Virus record (IMG/VR): IMGVR_UViG_3300032892_000006
Coordinates: 1-31,214 of that record
DNA length: 31,214 nucleotides
Direction: 5' to 3' (one strand)
From: a virus
This document shows positions 7,766 through 14,490 of this stretch, in pieces (the stretch's first letter is position 1; every line of letters starts with the position of its first letter). A program made the position numbers and the translations under genes. The notes under the pieces are model-generated. The model ran no database searches, had not been told where the DNA came from, and saw nothing but the letters and a program-made list of their open reading frames with translations.

Positions 7766-7806
7766 GGCAGAGAGGCAGGACCCTGGAGGACAACTACCTC
7801 TCTGCC
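7766..7806 (-). terminator. Rho-independent terminator of the leftward replication unit
   Basis: GGCAGAGAGG (7766-7775) pairs perfectly with CCTCTCTGCC (7797-7806); on the minus strand the stem is followed directly by TTTTCC. It lies 45 bases after the stop of the last minus-strand gene of the replication block, the expected place for its terminator. Confidence 0.65.
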
Positions 7807-7850
7807 CCGGAAGGAGAACGACGTCGGCCGCAAGGACCCTCCAGCGTTAA

Positions 7851-8057
7851 CTATACCTGCGGTGGCCCGATGTAGGGGCAGCGACACCGCAGTGTGTAAC
7901 TAACTGTGCTTTGCGCTCTGCCGAACTTGGCTGCTATTGCTCGCTGTGTCCATCCCTGACTAGCAAGCTGCTGCATTTCACGGGCCTCGTCATCACTCAC
8001 TCGTGAGAGCGGATGCGCCTCGCCACGTGGGAATTTGTATCCTCTTCCGTCAGTCAT
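7851..8057 (-). CDS. Small helix-turn-helix protein, 68 aa
   Basis: Residues about 24-52 read as an HTH: MQQLASQGWTQRAIAAKFGRA followed by QSTVSYTL, with the typical spacing of resolvase/sigma-4-like motifs (helix, AAKFG turn, STVSYTL recognition helix). This suggests a DNA-binding regulator. The ATG at 8057 overlaps the previous gene by 8 bases, and the gene is the last of the leftward replication block, followed by a terminator. Its target is unknown; the palindrome-rich noncoding region next to it is one candidate. Confidence 0.7.
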   Translation of the reverse strand: MTDGRGYKFPRGEAHPLSRVSDDEAREMQQLASQGWTQRAIAAKFGRAQSTVSYTLRCRCPYIGPPQV

Positions 8058-8277
8058 CAGCGTGCTCGTGCCCCAGATCGGTACGGAGCAGGTGAAGCTG
8101 CCGGTGGAACTTTCGGTAGCAAAGCATGACGTAAGCAGACATCACTCTCGGCTCCAGCCTACTTAGTCCACCAAGAGACTCAAAGTGCCGCAGGTTCATG
8201 TGCTTAGCAAATGTCTCGTCGTCCATGTTTCCTGCGGAAGGAACAACGACAATCGTACCCTCCATCATATTGGTCAT
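8050..8277 (-). CDS. Hypothetical protein, 75 aa
   Basis: The ATG at 8277 is preceded by AAGGGG at suitable spacing. The middle (ETFAKHMNLRHFESLGGL) and the basic helix (YVMLCYRKFHRQLHLLR) look like a compact helical protein. There are no membrane segments or metal motifs. The 3' end overlaps the HTH gene by 8 bases, suggesting a shared transcript. Family not recognised. Confidence 0.6.
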   Translation of the reverse strand: MTNMMEGTIVVVPSAGNMDDETFAKHMNLRHFESLGGLSRLEPRVMSAYVMLCYRKFHRQLHLLRTDLGHEHADD

Positions 8278-8330
8278 ACCTACCCCTTAATTCATGCCAA
8301 TATCTACAACTAGGTGTATTTCTTTCTGCC

Positions 8331-9077
8331 TTACGGCAGCCACGGAGCCTTTCCAAGAAAAATTGCCAAGGCACGTTCTCTTGAGAGTGTTCCGTTATTC
8401 ATCTGCCTGTACACCCTAGCCATCGCTAGACAGCCCTTACGCTGCCAGCATTGCTGTACGCCTACACGGTGCTTGTACCGTGCCATCAGCTGGTTCATGC
8501 CTGGCAGGTTTTCGTCTGAGATCTCAGGCCACACATCATGCCAGGCGATATCCCAGCGAGTGCCCCGTGGCCACTTTATGGTGTAGGCGTCGTCCTGGTG
8601 AATTGCAATTCTGTCGTCCGGGATCAGAGGTCCGACGAGCCCAATGACATCCGGGTCTTTCTCTACGACGTCAATGTGACCGATCCCTGAAAACTGAAGT
8701 GCTCCGTGGACAACAAGACCTAGCCCGAGACCATTGACCAGTATTCGTTTATCCTTTTGTGCTTCTGATCTGTGTAGCTGACGGAAGAATGGATAGTGCT
8801 CTGCGATCTCGGCTCGCGTATCGCTCATCCACAATTTCTTCTCCGGTCCGTCATCTCCCTGGACCGTCTCGACTAGCCTGCGGAATACACCAGAGCCGGT
8901 ATCGCGTTCCATCCCTTCAAGCTGTATTCTTTCGGCCCTTGTGTTGTTTGGGATCCTGAATGTCTCGATGGCCATCCGGCCGTAAACGGCAGCCGGGTAG
9001 TCTACTTGAAACTGGCGCCAGGAATTGTCAGCGTCTAGAATTCTGATGGCTTCTGCTACTGTTATGTACCCACCCAT
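8331..9077 (-). CDS. Class I SAM-dependent methyltransferase-like protein, 248 aa
   Basis: The core resembles the spermidine-synthase-like methyltransferase fold: RILVNGLGLGLVVHGAL (motif I, Gly-rich SAM loop), IDVVEKDPDVIGLV (motif II acidic residue), then RIAIHQDDAYT and WDIAWHDVWP (motifs III-IV). No cytosine- or adenine-specific catalytic motif (PC or DPPY) is visible, so the substrate is unknown. The start at ATG 9077 is preferred; a TTG at 9107 overlapping the polymerase stop would add 10 residues but has no ribosome site. It directly follows the polymerase gene. Confidence 0.7.
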   Translation of the reverse strand: MGGYITVAEAIRILDADNSWRQFQVDYPAAVYGRMAIETFRIPNNTRAERIQLEGMERDTGSGVFRRLVETVQGDDGPEKKLWMSDTRAEIAEHYPFFRQLHRSEAQKDKRILVNGLGLGLVVHGALQFSGIGHIDVVEKDPDVIGLVGPLIPDDRIAIHQDDAYTIKWPRGTRWDIAWHDVWPEISDENLPGMNQLMARYKHRVGVQQCWQRKGCLAMARVYRQMNNGTLSRERALAIFLGKAPWLP

Positions 9078-9093
9078 GTCGCCAGCCTGCTCT

Positions 9094-11349
9094 CTAATCT
9101 GGGTCAATGACGAACAGCCGGTCTACCATTACCGGCGTACCGAAGCCAGCGATGCGGTTGCCAATAGCAACAACAACGTCGTGGTTCGTCGCGATTGACT
9201 CAATTGTACGCTTCAGCTTGGGCATGGTAAAGCGATTGATGCGGAGGTACACTTCTTCGTCTGTTGTGTCGTAGCAACGTAGCGAGCAGTACTCGAGCAG
9301 GTCTGGACGCTTCAGCGTCTTGAGGATATCCTCGGCCTCTTCTCCGGTTCGCGAGCGCCGGTTCTCTACTGCGTCCTGGTAGTTACGCTCCCTGACGATG
9401 CCGGCGTAGATGACTCGCGGGCCTTTACCATAGTTAGCGCGGGCATTAGCTCCGTAGGTCTCTTCAACGTACTCGGCCGCTACCTCGGCACCGTTGTGCG
9501 TAGGGGTGGGGATCATGCGCTGCTTAGCCACCCAGCTGAGCGCGCGGCGCATACGGGCCTCGGTAGCCTTCAGCCCAAAAGGATCGTGCGCAGTCGCGAA
9601 TGTCTCCATGCGCTCGCAAGTCTTCGGGCCGATGCCAGGGATGGCCTGGAGGTGTCCCCAGTTGACAATGGTGCCGGGCGGAATAGCGGCCATGTACTCG
9701 TCAATGTTAACGGCTGTCTTGTCACCTATGCCCGGTATCTGCGCCCAGCCCGCCACGAGGCCCAGATTCGGAACCGATGTCCAGGTCCTCTTCGAGTAGG
9801 CCAGCTTCGGCGGACTCACGGAGATGCCGTGCGATAATGCATCCCGCATGAGCTTGTATTGCTGTTCCTTGTCCGTTGCCTTCGCGAGCGAGGCAGCGTA
9901 GAACGGCAGGGGATGGTGCGTCTTCAGCCATGCAGTCCAGAAAGCCAACATTGAGTAACTGATAGCATGTGCAATGTTGAAAGAATACGTTCCAGAGGTT
10001 ACTAGTCGTTTCCATATCTTATCCGCCAGTTCCGGCTTGATGTTGTGAAGCTGTGCTGCCCCGTCCTGAAATTGAGTGTAGCTCATCTGAAAGGCAGCCT
10101 CGCCTAGCTTCTTGGATATAATGCGCCGGATCTGGCCTACGGAGAACCAGTCAAACCCGCCGATCTCTTTCAGAATTCTGAGGATTTGTTCTTGGTAGAT
10201 GATCTGGCCATAAGTATCACTCGTGACTTGATCCACCAGAGGATGAAGTCGTTCAGGTTTCGCACGACCGTGTCGTACTCCGACATATGCAGCAGTCTGC
10301 CCTGAGAAGAGAGGACCTGGTCGGCTGAGCGCATTGATGTCGGCGATGTGACCGAAGTGATCTGGACAGACATCTCTATTGACCAGTCTGGTAGCGCGAC
10401 CCTCAAACTGGAAGACTCCAGTGACGTCTCCTCTTCTAAATGCATCAATCGTCTCCTTGTCCGTATCGGGAATAGCATATAGGTCTTCAAGAACAAGGCC
10501 AGCCATCTCGAGGCACCGTGCAATCATGCCCATTGTCGAAAGGCCAAGGAAGTCCAGCTTCAGTGCGTCAATGTATTCAACGTCATATTTGTCAATACTT
10601 AGCACCCGTGTTCCATTGCGCTCGTAAACTGCGCATATGTCCGTCAGCGGACTGTTGGCAACGATGAGTCCGGCCGCGTGAACGGACATACCACGCACGT
10701 TCCCTTCCAGCCGAGTCGCCTTCCACAGATCAGGAAATTGGTCAAATATGGCTTTGGCATTAGGGAACATTGCGGCTGTGTCTTCGAGAGAAGTATCAAA
10801 GCGTGAGTCTCCACCGGAGCGCTCGATGATGAGATTGCTGATGGCTTCTTTTGCTGAGAACGGAACTCCATAAACTCGCGCAACATCGACAAGAGAATTC
10901 TTACCACGATAACGAACAAAATTGCCGATATGTCCCACACAATCAGCTCCATACTTAGATGCCAGATAGTTGTAGACATCCTCGCGCCTCTCGTCGCTAC
11001 AGTCAACATCGATGTCCGGTGGGTCGGCCCTAGAAACGTCTAGGAAGCGCTCAAACAGCATCATGGGGTACTTATATGGGTCGATCTCCGTAATCCTCAG
11101 GAGCCACGCTACAACGCTGGCAGCGGTGCTTCCCCGGCCAGGCCCGAACGGGATACCGGCGTCCTTGCCCCAGCGCAGGGCGTCCGAGGTGAATAGGAAG
11201 AAGTCAGCCAGCTCCTTGTCCAGGATCAGCTTCATTTCGTACTTGACGCGGTCGGCATACCAGTCCTGCTGCTCCTGTGGCCTGGCCCCTACGCGCCGGT
11301 ACTTCCAGCCAAACCGGAGCCAGGCCCACAACAGCTCTTCGGCAGTCAC
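9094..11349 (-). CDS. dnaE: DNA polymerase III alpha-type polymerase core (PHP domain encoded separately), 751 aa
   Basis: Replicative C-family polymerase. Visible motifs: GPGRGSTAASVVAW (67-82); PDIDVDCSDERRED with catalytic Asp pair (D112, D114); third catalytic Asp in DALKLDFLGLST (D266); fingers/thumb segments NALSRPGPL and DTYGQIIYQEQIL; tandem helix-hairpin-helix motifs IPGIGDKTA (538) and IPGIGPKTCER (570); a C-terminal OB-like region (about 655-751). The usual N-terminal PHP domain is absent and lies in a separate gene at 12457-13383. The start is GTG 11349 overlapping the exonuclease stop (GTGA), so polymerase and exonuclease are translationally coupled. It is shorter than cellular DnaE even after adding the PHP protein, and no clear clamp-binding peptide was identified. 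Confidence 0.9.
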   Translation of the reverse strand: MTAEELLWAWLRFGWKYRRVGARPQEQQDWYADRVKYEMKLILDKELADFFLFTSDALRWGKDAGIPFGPGRGSTAASVVAWLLRITEIDPYKYPMMLFERFLDVSRADPPDIDVDCSDERREDVYNYLASKYGADCVGHIGNFVRYRGKNSLVDVARVYGVPFSAKEAISNLIIERSGGDSRFDTSLEDTAAMFPNAKAIFDQFPDLWKATRLEGNVRGMSVHAAGLIVANSPLTDICAVYERNGTRVLSIDKYDVEYIDALKLDFLGLSTMGMIARCLEMAGLVLEDLYAIPDTDKETIDAFRRGDVTGVFQFEGRATRLVNRDVCPDHFGHIADINALSRPGPLFSGQTAAYVGVRHGRAKPERLHPLVDQVTSDTYGQIIYQEQILRILKEIGGFDWFSVGQIRRIISKKLGEAAFQMSYTQFQDGAAQLHNIKPELADKIWKRLVTSGTYSFNIAHAISYSMLAFWTAWLKTHHPLPFYAASLAKATDKEQQYKLMRDALSHGISVSPPKLAYSKRTWTSVPNLGLVAGWAQIPGIGDKTAVNIDEYMAAIPPGTIVNWGHLQAIPGIGPKTCERMETFATAHDPFGLKATEARMRRALSWVAKQRMIPTPTHNGAEVAAEYVEETYGANARANYGKGPRVIYAGIVRERNYQDAVENRRSRTGEEAEDILKTLKRPDLLEYCSLRCYDTTDEEVYLRINRFTMPKLKRTIESIATNHDVVVAIGNRIAGFGTPVMVDRLFVIDPD

Positions 11350-11882
11350 GGCAGCACCGCATCATAGCCAGCGCGCGCCATCTCCGCGTCGCCCATCCCG
11401 GTGTGAAGGGCAAATTGCTCTGTGTCGATCCCGATCTTTGCGAACAACTCTCTGGAATTCCATGGCGGCTTCAGGCCGAGCTTGCCAGCGATCAGCGTCT
11501 CGACATCCACTAGGTGGTAGTTGTTAGTGAGGCACCAGCCATGCCGTCGTGCCCAGTACGACAGCATCCGGACATCAAAGTCGATCACGTTGCCGACGAT
11601 GATTGCACGATCAAACAGCTGCGCAATCTTGGCTGCGACCATCTGTGGATCCGCCCACTCCCTGGGCAGGCGCTTATAGAACCTGCCAACTCCGAGCGCG
11701 ATTGGGTCAGCCTTCTCCAGGTCCGGCTTGATGAACCACTGATACGGCCTGTCCAGGTAGGAGCCGAGCCATGGGTCACGGACAATCATCCCGATGTCCC
11801 ATGGCTCGTGGCCCATCCACTCGTACAGGCCAGTGGTCTCCAGGTCAAGGAATATCGTGCGCCTCGGACTATCATCGCTTAT
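11346..11882 (-). CDS. DnaQ-like DEDDh 3'-5' exonuclease with apparent non-canonical ATA (or ATC) start, ~178 aa
   Basis: Proofreading exonuclease of the DEDDh class. Exo I is FLDLETTGL (D13, E15), Exo II lies in GNVIDFDVRML (D103), Exo III is HTGMGDAEMA (H160, D165). Exo I lies upstream of the first ATG in this frame (11816), so the gene must start earlier, yet between the in-frame TAA upstream and 11816 there is no ATG, GTG or TTG. A perfect GGAGGT at 11893-11888 is followed after 5 bases by ATA (11882-11880); an ATC lies one codon before it. The protein is coupled to the polymerase by a GTGA overlap, so it is presumably its proofreading subunit. A sequencing indel just upstream is the alternative explanation. 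Confidence 0.85.
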   Translation of the reverse strand: MSDDSPRRTIFLDLETTGLYEWMGHEPWDIGMIVRDPWLGSYLDRPYQWFIKPDLEKADPIALGVGRFYKRLPREWADPQMVAAKIAQLFDRAIIVGNVIDFDVRMLSYWARRHGWCLTNNYHLVDVETLIAGKLGLKPPWNSRELFAKIGIDTEQFALHTGMGDAEMARAGYDAVLP

Positions 11883-11906
11883 GATGCACCTCCAGTTTTC
11901 TTACCG

Positions 11907-12236
11907 CTACATATCCTGTACGCTGTTGAGGAGGCCGCACTTGGTGCACCGAACATAGCCGGAGTCCTGGCCCTTGGCGCTGTATGTATGGGAAATGAGG
12001 CATCGCCTGCCCAATACCTTGCGGTCCCTTCCGCACCGGGTACAGACTTGCTTCTGCTCGCCATACTTCTTCTTACCGCTGTTCTTCCAGTCGTGCGAGA
12101 ACCAGCAGGCTGCCTTACTTACCTTCTTATTCCGCACAGCACCACACGAACACTTCTGCTGCTGAACTCCGCCGTGCATCTGCCTTCCGTAGTTCTTCCA
12201 TTTGTGAATGTGGTTACGGGTGCTTGAGGCCATCAT
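11907..12236 (-). CDS. Triple Cys/His zinc-binding repeat protein, 109 aa
   Basis: Three repeats of about 30-36 residues share the form H-x-W/Y...G...C-x(1-2)-C-G: HKWKNYGRQMHG...CSCGAVRNKK, then HDWKNSGKKKYG...CTRCGRDRKV, then HTYSAKGQDSG...CTKCGLLNSV. Each supplies His and Cys for a zinc site. The protein is very basic, as expected for nucleic-acid binding. The start is ATG 12236, overlapping the previous stop (ATGA). It sits between the PHP and exonuclease genes inside the split polymerase operon, so a replisome accessory role is plausible, though a mobile zinc-finger insertion is the alternative. Confidence 0.7.
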   Translation of the reverse strand: MMASSTRNHIHKWKNYGRQMHGGVQQQKCSCGAVRNKKVSKAACWFSHDWKNSGKKKYGEQKQVCTRCGRDRKVLGRRCLISHTYSAKGQDSGYVRCTKCGLLNSVQDM

Positions 12237-12466
12237 GTACTCCCATTCGTCTGCTTGGCACCGCATATGTAGTTGCCAAGTCCAGTCTCAGTCCATTCTA
12301 CTGGAGTCCGGCCGGCAAGCGCTACGTCGATCAGCGGGCAATCTTCAGAGTGGTGAATACATCCACGACACGTATTCCATTGCCAGATTTCGAATTGGCT
12401 TCCATTGCAGAAAGCTGGAGGGGAACCGGCAGCCTTATTCCAGAGGTCCTCGAAGCTCATCGCCAT
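12233..12466 (-). CDS. Small Cys-rich protein, 77 aa
   Basis: The start is ATG 12466 (a second in-frame ATG at 12460 overlaps the PHP stop as ATGA). Five Cys and two adjacent His are seen: FCNGSQFEIWQWNTCRGCIHHSEDC and a late YICGAK, compatible with a single metal site. The N-terminus MAMSFEDLWNKAAG is helical. It lies between the PHP protein and the triple-zinc protein, overlapping both, so it belongs to the polymerase operon. No family recognised. Confidence 0.6.
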   Translation of the reverse strand: MAMSFEDLWNKAAGSPPAFCNGSQFEIWQWNTCRGCIHHSEDCPLIDVALAGRTPVEWTETGLGNYICGAKQTNGST

Positions 12467-13383
12467 GGTTGTAGATCCTGTTCTGAGATAGGGTAGCGGA
12501 GCCGGTCTGCCTTGGGAAGCGTCACGTTGCATCGGCTGGCTACCATGACGCTGTTAGCGATAGCCTCGCGTGCAGCCTGTAGGGACAGCCCGGTACGGAC
12601 TAGCCGGAGCTTTAGGTCATCGTCGCTCTCCGGCAGAGTCAAGGGGACCTCATAGTTCCACTCGCGCATGGCGTCGTCGACACTGTGCTTGCCCCTGTGG
12701 ACGGAGTGTAGCACGGCCTGCATCTCTCCGTCCTCGGGCCTCGGGTAATGAACGTCGCACGTCACGACGAGACCAACACCAGCTACCTTAGCCATCCGTT
12801 CATATGCCGGGTTCATCGCGCACGTCCGCTCCAGCTCATAGAACGGCTGGACTTCTATGAAGTAGTCGTCTCCGAAGATGCCGGCGAACCGTTCGATGAC
12901 GAGCATTGCTCGCATGTAACCTTCGGCAGCGTCGGCTGGCTCTGGGATTCCCTTTCCTCCAAGTAGCTCGCAAGCGAGCAGAGAGCCTGAGCAGCCGCTG
13001 AGTACAATGATGCCTTCGCTGTTAACCAGCAGGCTACTGCCTGACACAGTGGGGTGGTAATAGTAGTCAAGGTATGACTGGGTGACGATTTGGTTAAGGT
13101 TTCGGTAGCCATTACTGTCCTTCGCGAGAATGGTCAGATGGTTCTTAAATTGCTGACGGTTGTCGCCTACCGATCCGCAGTAAGCCTCCAGGCCAAATAT
13201 GGGCTTGATGCCGGCCGCGTTTGCAGCCTTCTCAAGCTGGAAATGGCTCGATACACCTCCGTGCTCGGTTAGCGCGATGGCCGAGTACCCCAGCTCCTTC
13301 GCTCGCTCGACATGCTGAGCTGGGGTACCAAATCCATCCCCGAACGAGAACGTGGAATGGTGATGCAGATTAACAAACTCCAT
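12457..13383 (-). CDS. PHP-domain protein, N-terminal part of a split DNA polymerase III alpha, 308 aa
   Basis: This matches the PHP domain and its linker at the start of bacterial DnaE: EFVNLHHHSTFSFGDGFGTP (metal-binding H7 and H9), IALTEHGGV, KPIFGLEAY, NHLTILAKDSNGYRNLNQIVT, GIIVLSGCSGSLL, YFIEVQPF, VVTCDVHYPRPEDGEMQAVLHSV. The last block and EVPLTLPES...A are normally followed by the polymerase palm, which here is in another gene (9094-11349). TEHG replaces the usual TDHG, and the first His of HLHxH is Asn. It may be structural or retain metal-dependent exonuclease activity. The start overlaps a tiny gene by 14 bases. Assembly with the polymerase core as separate chains is inferred. Confidence 0.88.
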   Translation of the reverse strand: MEFVNLHHHSTFSFGDGFGTPAQHVERAKELGYSAIALTEHGGVSSHFQLEKAANAAGIKPIFGLEAYCGSVGDNRQQFKNHLTILAKDSNGYRNLNQIVTQSYLDYYYHPTVSGSSLLVNSEGIIVLSGCSGSLLACELLGGKGIPEPADAAEGYMRAMLVIERFAGIFGDDYFIEVQPFYELERTCAMNPAYERMAKVAGVGLVVTCDVHYPRPEDGEMQAVLHSVHRGKHSVDDAMREWNYEVPLTLPESDDDLKLRLVRTGLSLQAAREAIANSVMVASRCNVTLPKADRLRYPISEQDLQPWR

Positions 13384-13513
13384 TCCTGTCCTCCTTGCGC
13401 CACCTGGCTACTGCTCGTTCGGCCTTGCCGATGTAGACATCTGGATCAAGCTCCTTCATTACGCGGAGCCATTCCTCGTCTGTCCATTCAGCAACCGGGA
13501 TCTGATCCGTCAT
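13370..13513 (-). CDS. Tiny acidic protein, 47 aa
   Basis: The ATG at 13513 follows GGAGGCGAG at ideal distance. The 47 residues are charged and helical with Trp in EWTDEEWLRVMKEL, followed by DPDVYIGKAERAVARWRKEDRN. Its 3' end overlaps the PHP gene start by 14 bases and its 5' end overlaps the DUF3310 gene, as expected for a compact phage operon. No known family; coding is supported by the strong ribosome site and reading-frame overlaps. Confidence 0.6.
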   Translation of the reverse strand: MTDQIPVAEWTDEEWLRVMKELDPDVYIGKAERAVARWRKEDRNGVC

Positions 13514-13784
13514 CTGGCTCGCCTCCATTGCCGGAGCTGTGTCTGCCTGTTTGCCTGTCGGTGTTTTCCCGCCTCCCTATTTCGCGGTTGATATACCAGC
13601 GGGCCTTGTGTAGGTCTTCGAGTGCATCGCCCTTCAATCCTGCCCGCCATAGGTACTTGATAGCAGCACCTATGTTGTAGACAAAGTGCTCGACTATGAC
13701 GATACACTCCACACCGCTCGGATGCTGAGTATAGTGCGGCGGGTGATTCACCAGATCCGTTCCGGTCGTCTTCCCGAAAGTCAT
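13488..13784 (-). CDS. DUF3310 protein, 98 aa
   Basis: The core VNHPPHYTQHPSGVECIVIVEHFVYNIGAAIKYLWRAGLKGD, broken here only for naming, then LEDLHKARWYINREI is the DUF3310 pattern found in many phages. A member of this group in T7 (gp1.7) affects nucleotide phosphorylation, so a nucleotide-metabolism role is possible but not shown here. The start is ATG 13784, which overlaps the stop of the preceding tiny gene (ATGA); an ATG at 13817 is in frame but less likely. The C-terminal 25 residues are a hydrophilic tail (TDRQTGRHSSGNGGEPDDG). Confidence 0.8.
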   Translation of the reverse strand: MTFGKTTGTDLVNHPPHYTQHPSGVECIVIVEHFVYNIGAAIKYLWRAGLKGDALEDLHKARWYINREIGRRENTDRQTGRHSSGNGGEPDDGSDPGC

Positions 13785-13945
13785 CGATCCGCTTCCCCCT
13801 GCTCTCCTGCCGGGCATTCATCGCCATGGTTGTAGGCTGCGACGCTGATATCATCTAGATTACGGAATGGGCCTAGCTTTAGACCGCATTCAGGACATAT
13901 AACGACAACCTCTTGCGGGATGAGTAGCCATTCATGTTCATTCAC
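13781..13945 (-). CDS. Tiny Cys-containing protein, 54 aa
   Basis: The frame opens at GTG 13945 after AGGCGAG and closes at TGA 13783-13781, overlapping the DUF3310 ATG by four bases. The sequence is EHEWLLIPQEVVVICPECGLK, then GPFRNLDDISVAAYNHGDECPAG; CPECG and the later Cys and His give a possible metal knuckle. No known family; support comes from the overlaps at its 3' end and the ribosome site. Confidence 0.5.
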   Translation of the reverse strand: MNEHEWLLIPQEVVVICPECGLKLGPFRNLDDISVAAYNHGDECPAGEQGEADR

Positions 13946-13954
13946 CAGGCTCGC

Positions 13955-14131
13955 CTATTTCTGCTGATTCCAGGAACGTCGTGCAGATCGAGGATTTACT
14001 GGCAGTTCGTCGTCTTCGTCTTCATGACATGTCTCGCATACCCACCCGTCAACGGAATGGAACACCTCGTCGACCCCGGCTTCAATCGGGTTTCCGCATC
14101 CGTCACAGTCCGAATCGAATCTGGCTATCAT
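13955..14131 (-). CDS. Small zinc-ribbon protein, 58 aa
   Basis: The ATG at 14131 overlaps the stop of the preceding gene (ATGA). The sequence contains a clean zinc ribbon: CDGCGNPIEAGVDEVFH, followed by WVCETCHEDEDDE, giving two CxxC pairs (residues 9/12 and 32/35) separated by 19 residues. The C-terminus is basic (RSARRSWNQQK). Such small ribbons are frequent in actinophage replication blocks. The partner is unknown. Confidence 0.65.
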   Translation of the reverse strand: MIARFDSDCDGCGNPIEAGVDEVFHSVDGWVCETCHEDEDDELPVNPRSARRSWNQQK

Positions 14132-14490
14132 GGTCCATCACCAGGCTCGCCCCAGTCTCCCCAGCGTTCCTTGTCGGCCCGGAGGTAGAATCCGATGTAG
14201 TTGATGAGGTCGATGCCGCTATCGTCATGCCGCTTGCCGTGGATCCAGGCGCGCTCCCACAACCGCATGAACTTCTTGCGACAATCGGCCAGCGCGCCGA
14301 GCCGTCCGGCCGTACGCCAGGTACCTCCCTCAGGATCCCAGCCGCGCTCGCACATAATCGTCAGGCACAGCCTGAACACCTCGTCCAGCTGGCAGATGGC
14401 GTCGGGCGTGGGATCAAGGCCAATGGCCTCAAGGTACGACGCAGCCGCGTCATGGCCTTTGTCGTTGGCGAGGGACAGGTCGTTATTCAT
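14128..14490 (-). CDS. Hypothetical protein resembling DUF1599-like nucleotide-related domain, 120 aa
   Basis: Helical protein with the C-terminal pattern RKKFMRLWERAW...DDSGIDLINYIGFYLRADKERW, which recalls the KF-x-RL...D-x-L-x-D-x-x-NY pattern of DUF1599 (nucleotide modification associated domain 1). The N-terminal half (YLEAIGLDPTPDAICQLDEVFRLCLTIM) is also helical. The ATG at 14490 follows GGAGG and overlaps the thyX stop (ATGA). Neighbours (ThyX, DUF3310, MazG-like) support a nucleotide-pool role, but the family assignment is tentative. Confidence 0.55.
   Translation of the reverse strand: MNNDLSLANDKGHDAAASYLEAIGLDPTPDAICQLDEVFRLCLTIMCERGWDPEGGTWRTAGRLGALADCRKKFMRLWERAWIHGKRHDDSGIDLINYIGFYLRADKERWGDWGEPGDGP

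Larger units (their letters stand above)
7198..7850. other. 650-base region without a convincing gene, rich in hairpins
   Basis: Frames present here on both strands have no ribosome sites, low-complexity translations and are broken into by large hairpins, so no gene is called. The region contains four stem-loops (listed separately), a 15-base near-palindrome at 7405-7419 (ACCGGGG-T-CCCCGGT), and two direct GTTACC repeats exactly 11 bases apart (7300-7305 and 7311-7316). It must hold the end of the leftward replication transcript and the promoter of the lysin pair. Confidence 0.6.

Noticed and set aside
7562-7903. Plus- and minus-strand frames of about 105-113 codons in the noncoding region
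   Set aside because: They overlap the HTH gene and large hairpins, lack ribosome sites and show no protein-like composition.
11585-11875. ATG 11875 with frameshifting as the exonuclease start
   Set aside because: It is 12 bases from the ribosome site and in the wrong phase; it would need a programmed shift within 30 bases, with no slippery sequence seen. It remains relevant only if a sequencing indel is present.
13510-13854. A 114-codon minus-strand frame overlapping DUF3310
   Set aside because: The DUF3310 frame is clearly the coding one; this is a phase-shifted shadow.
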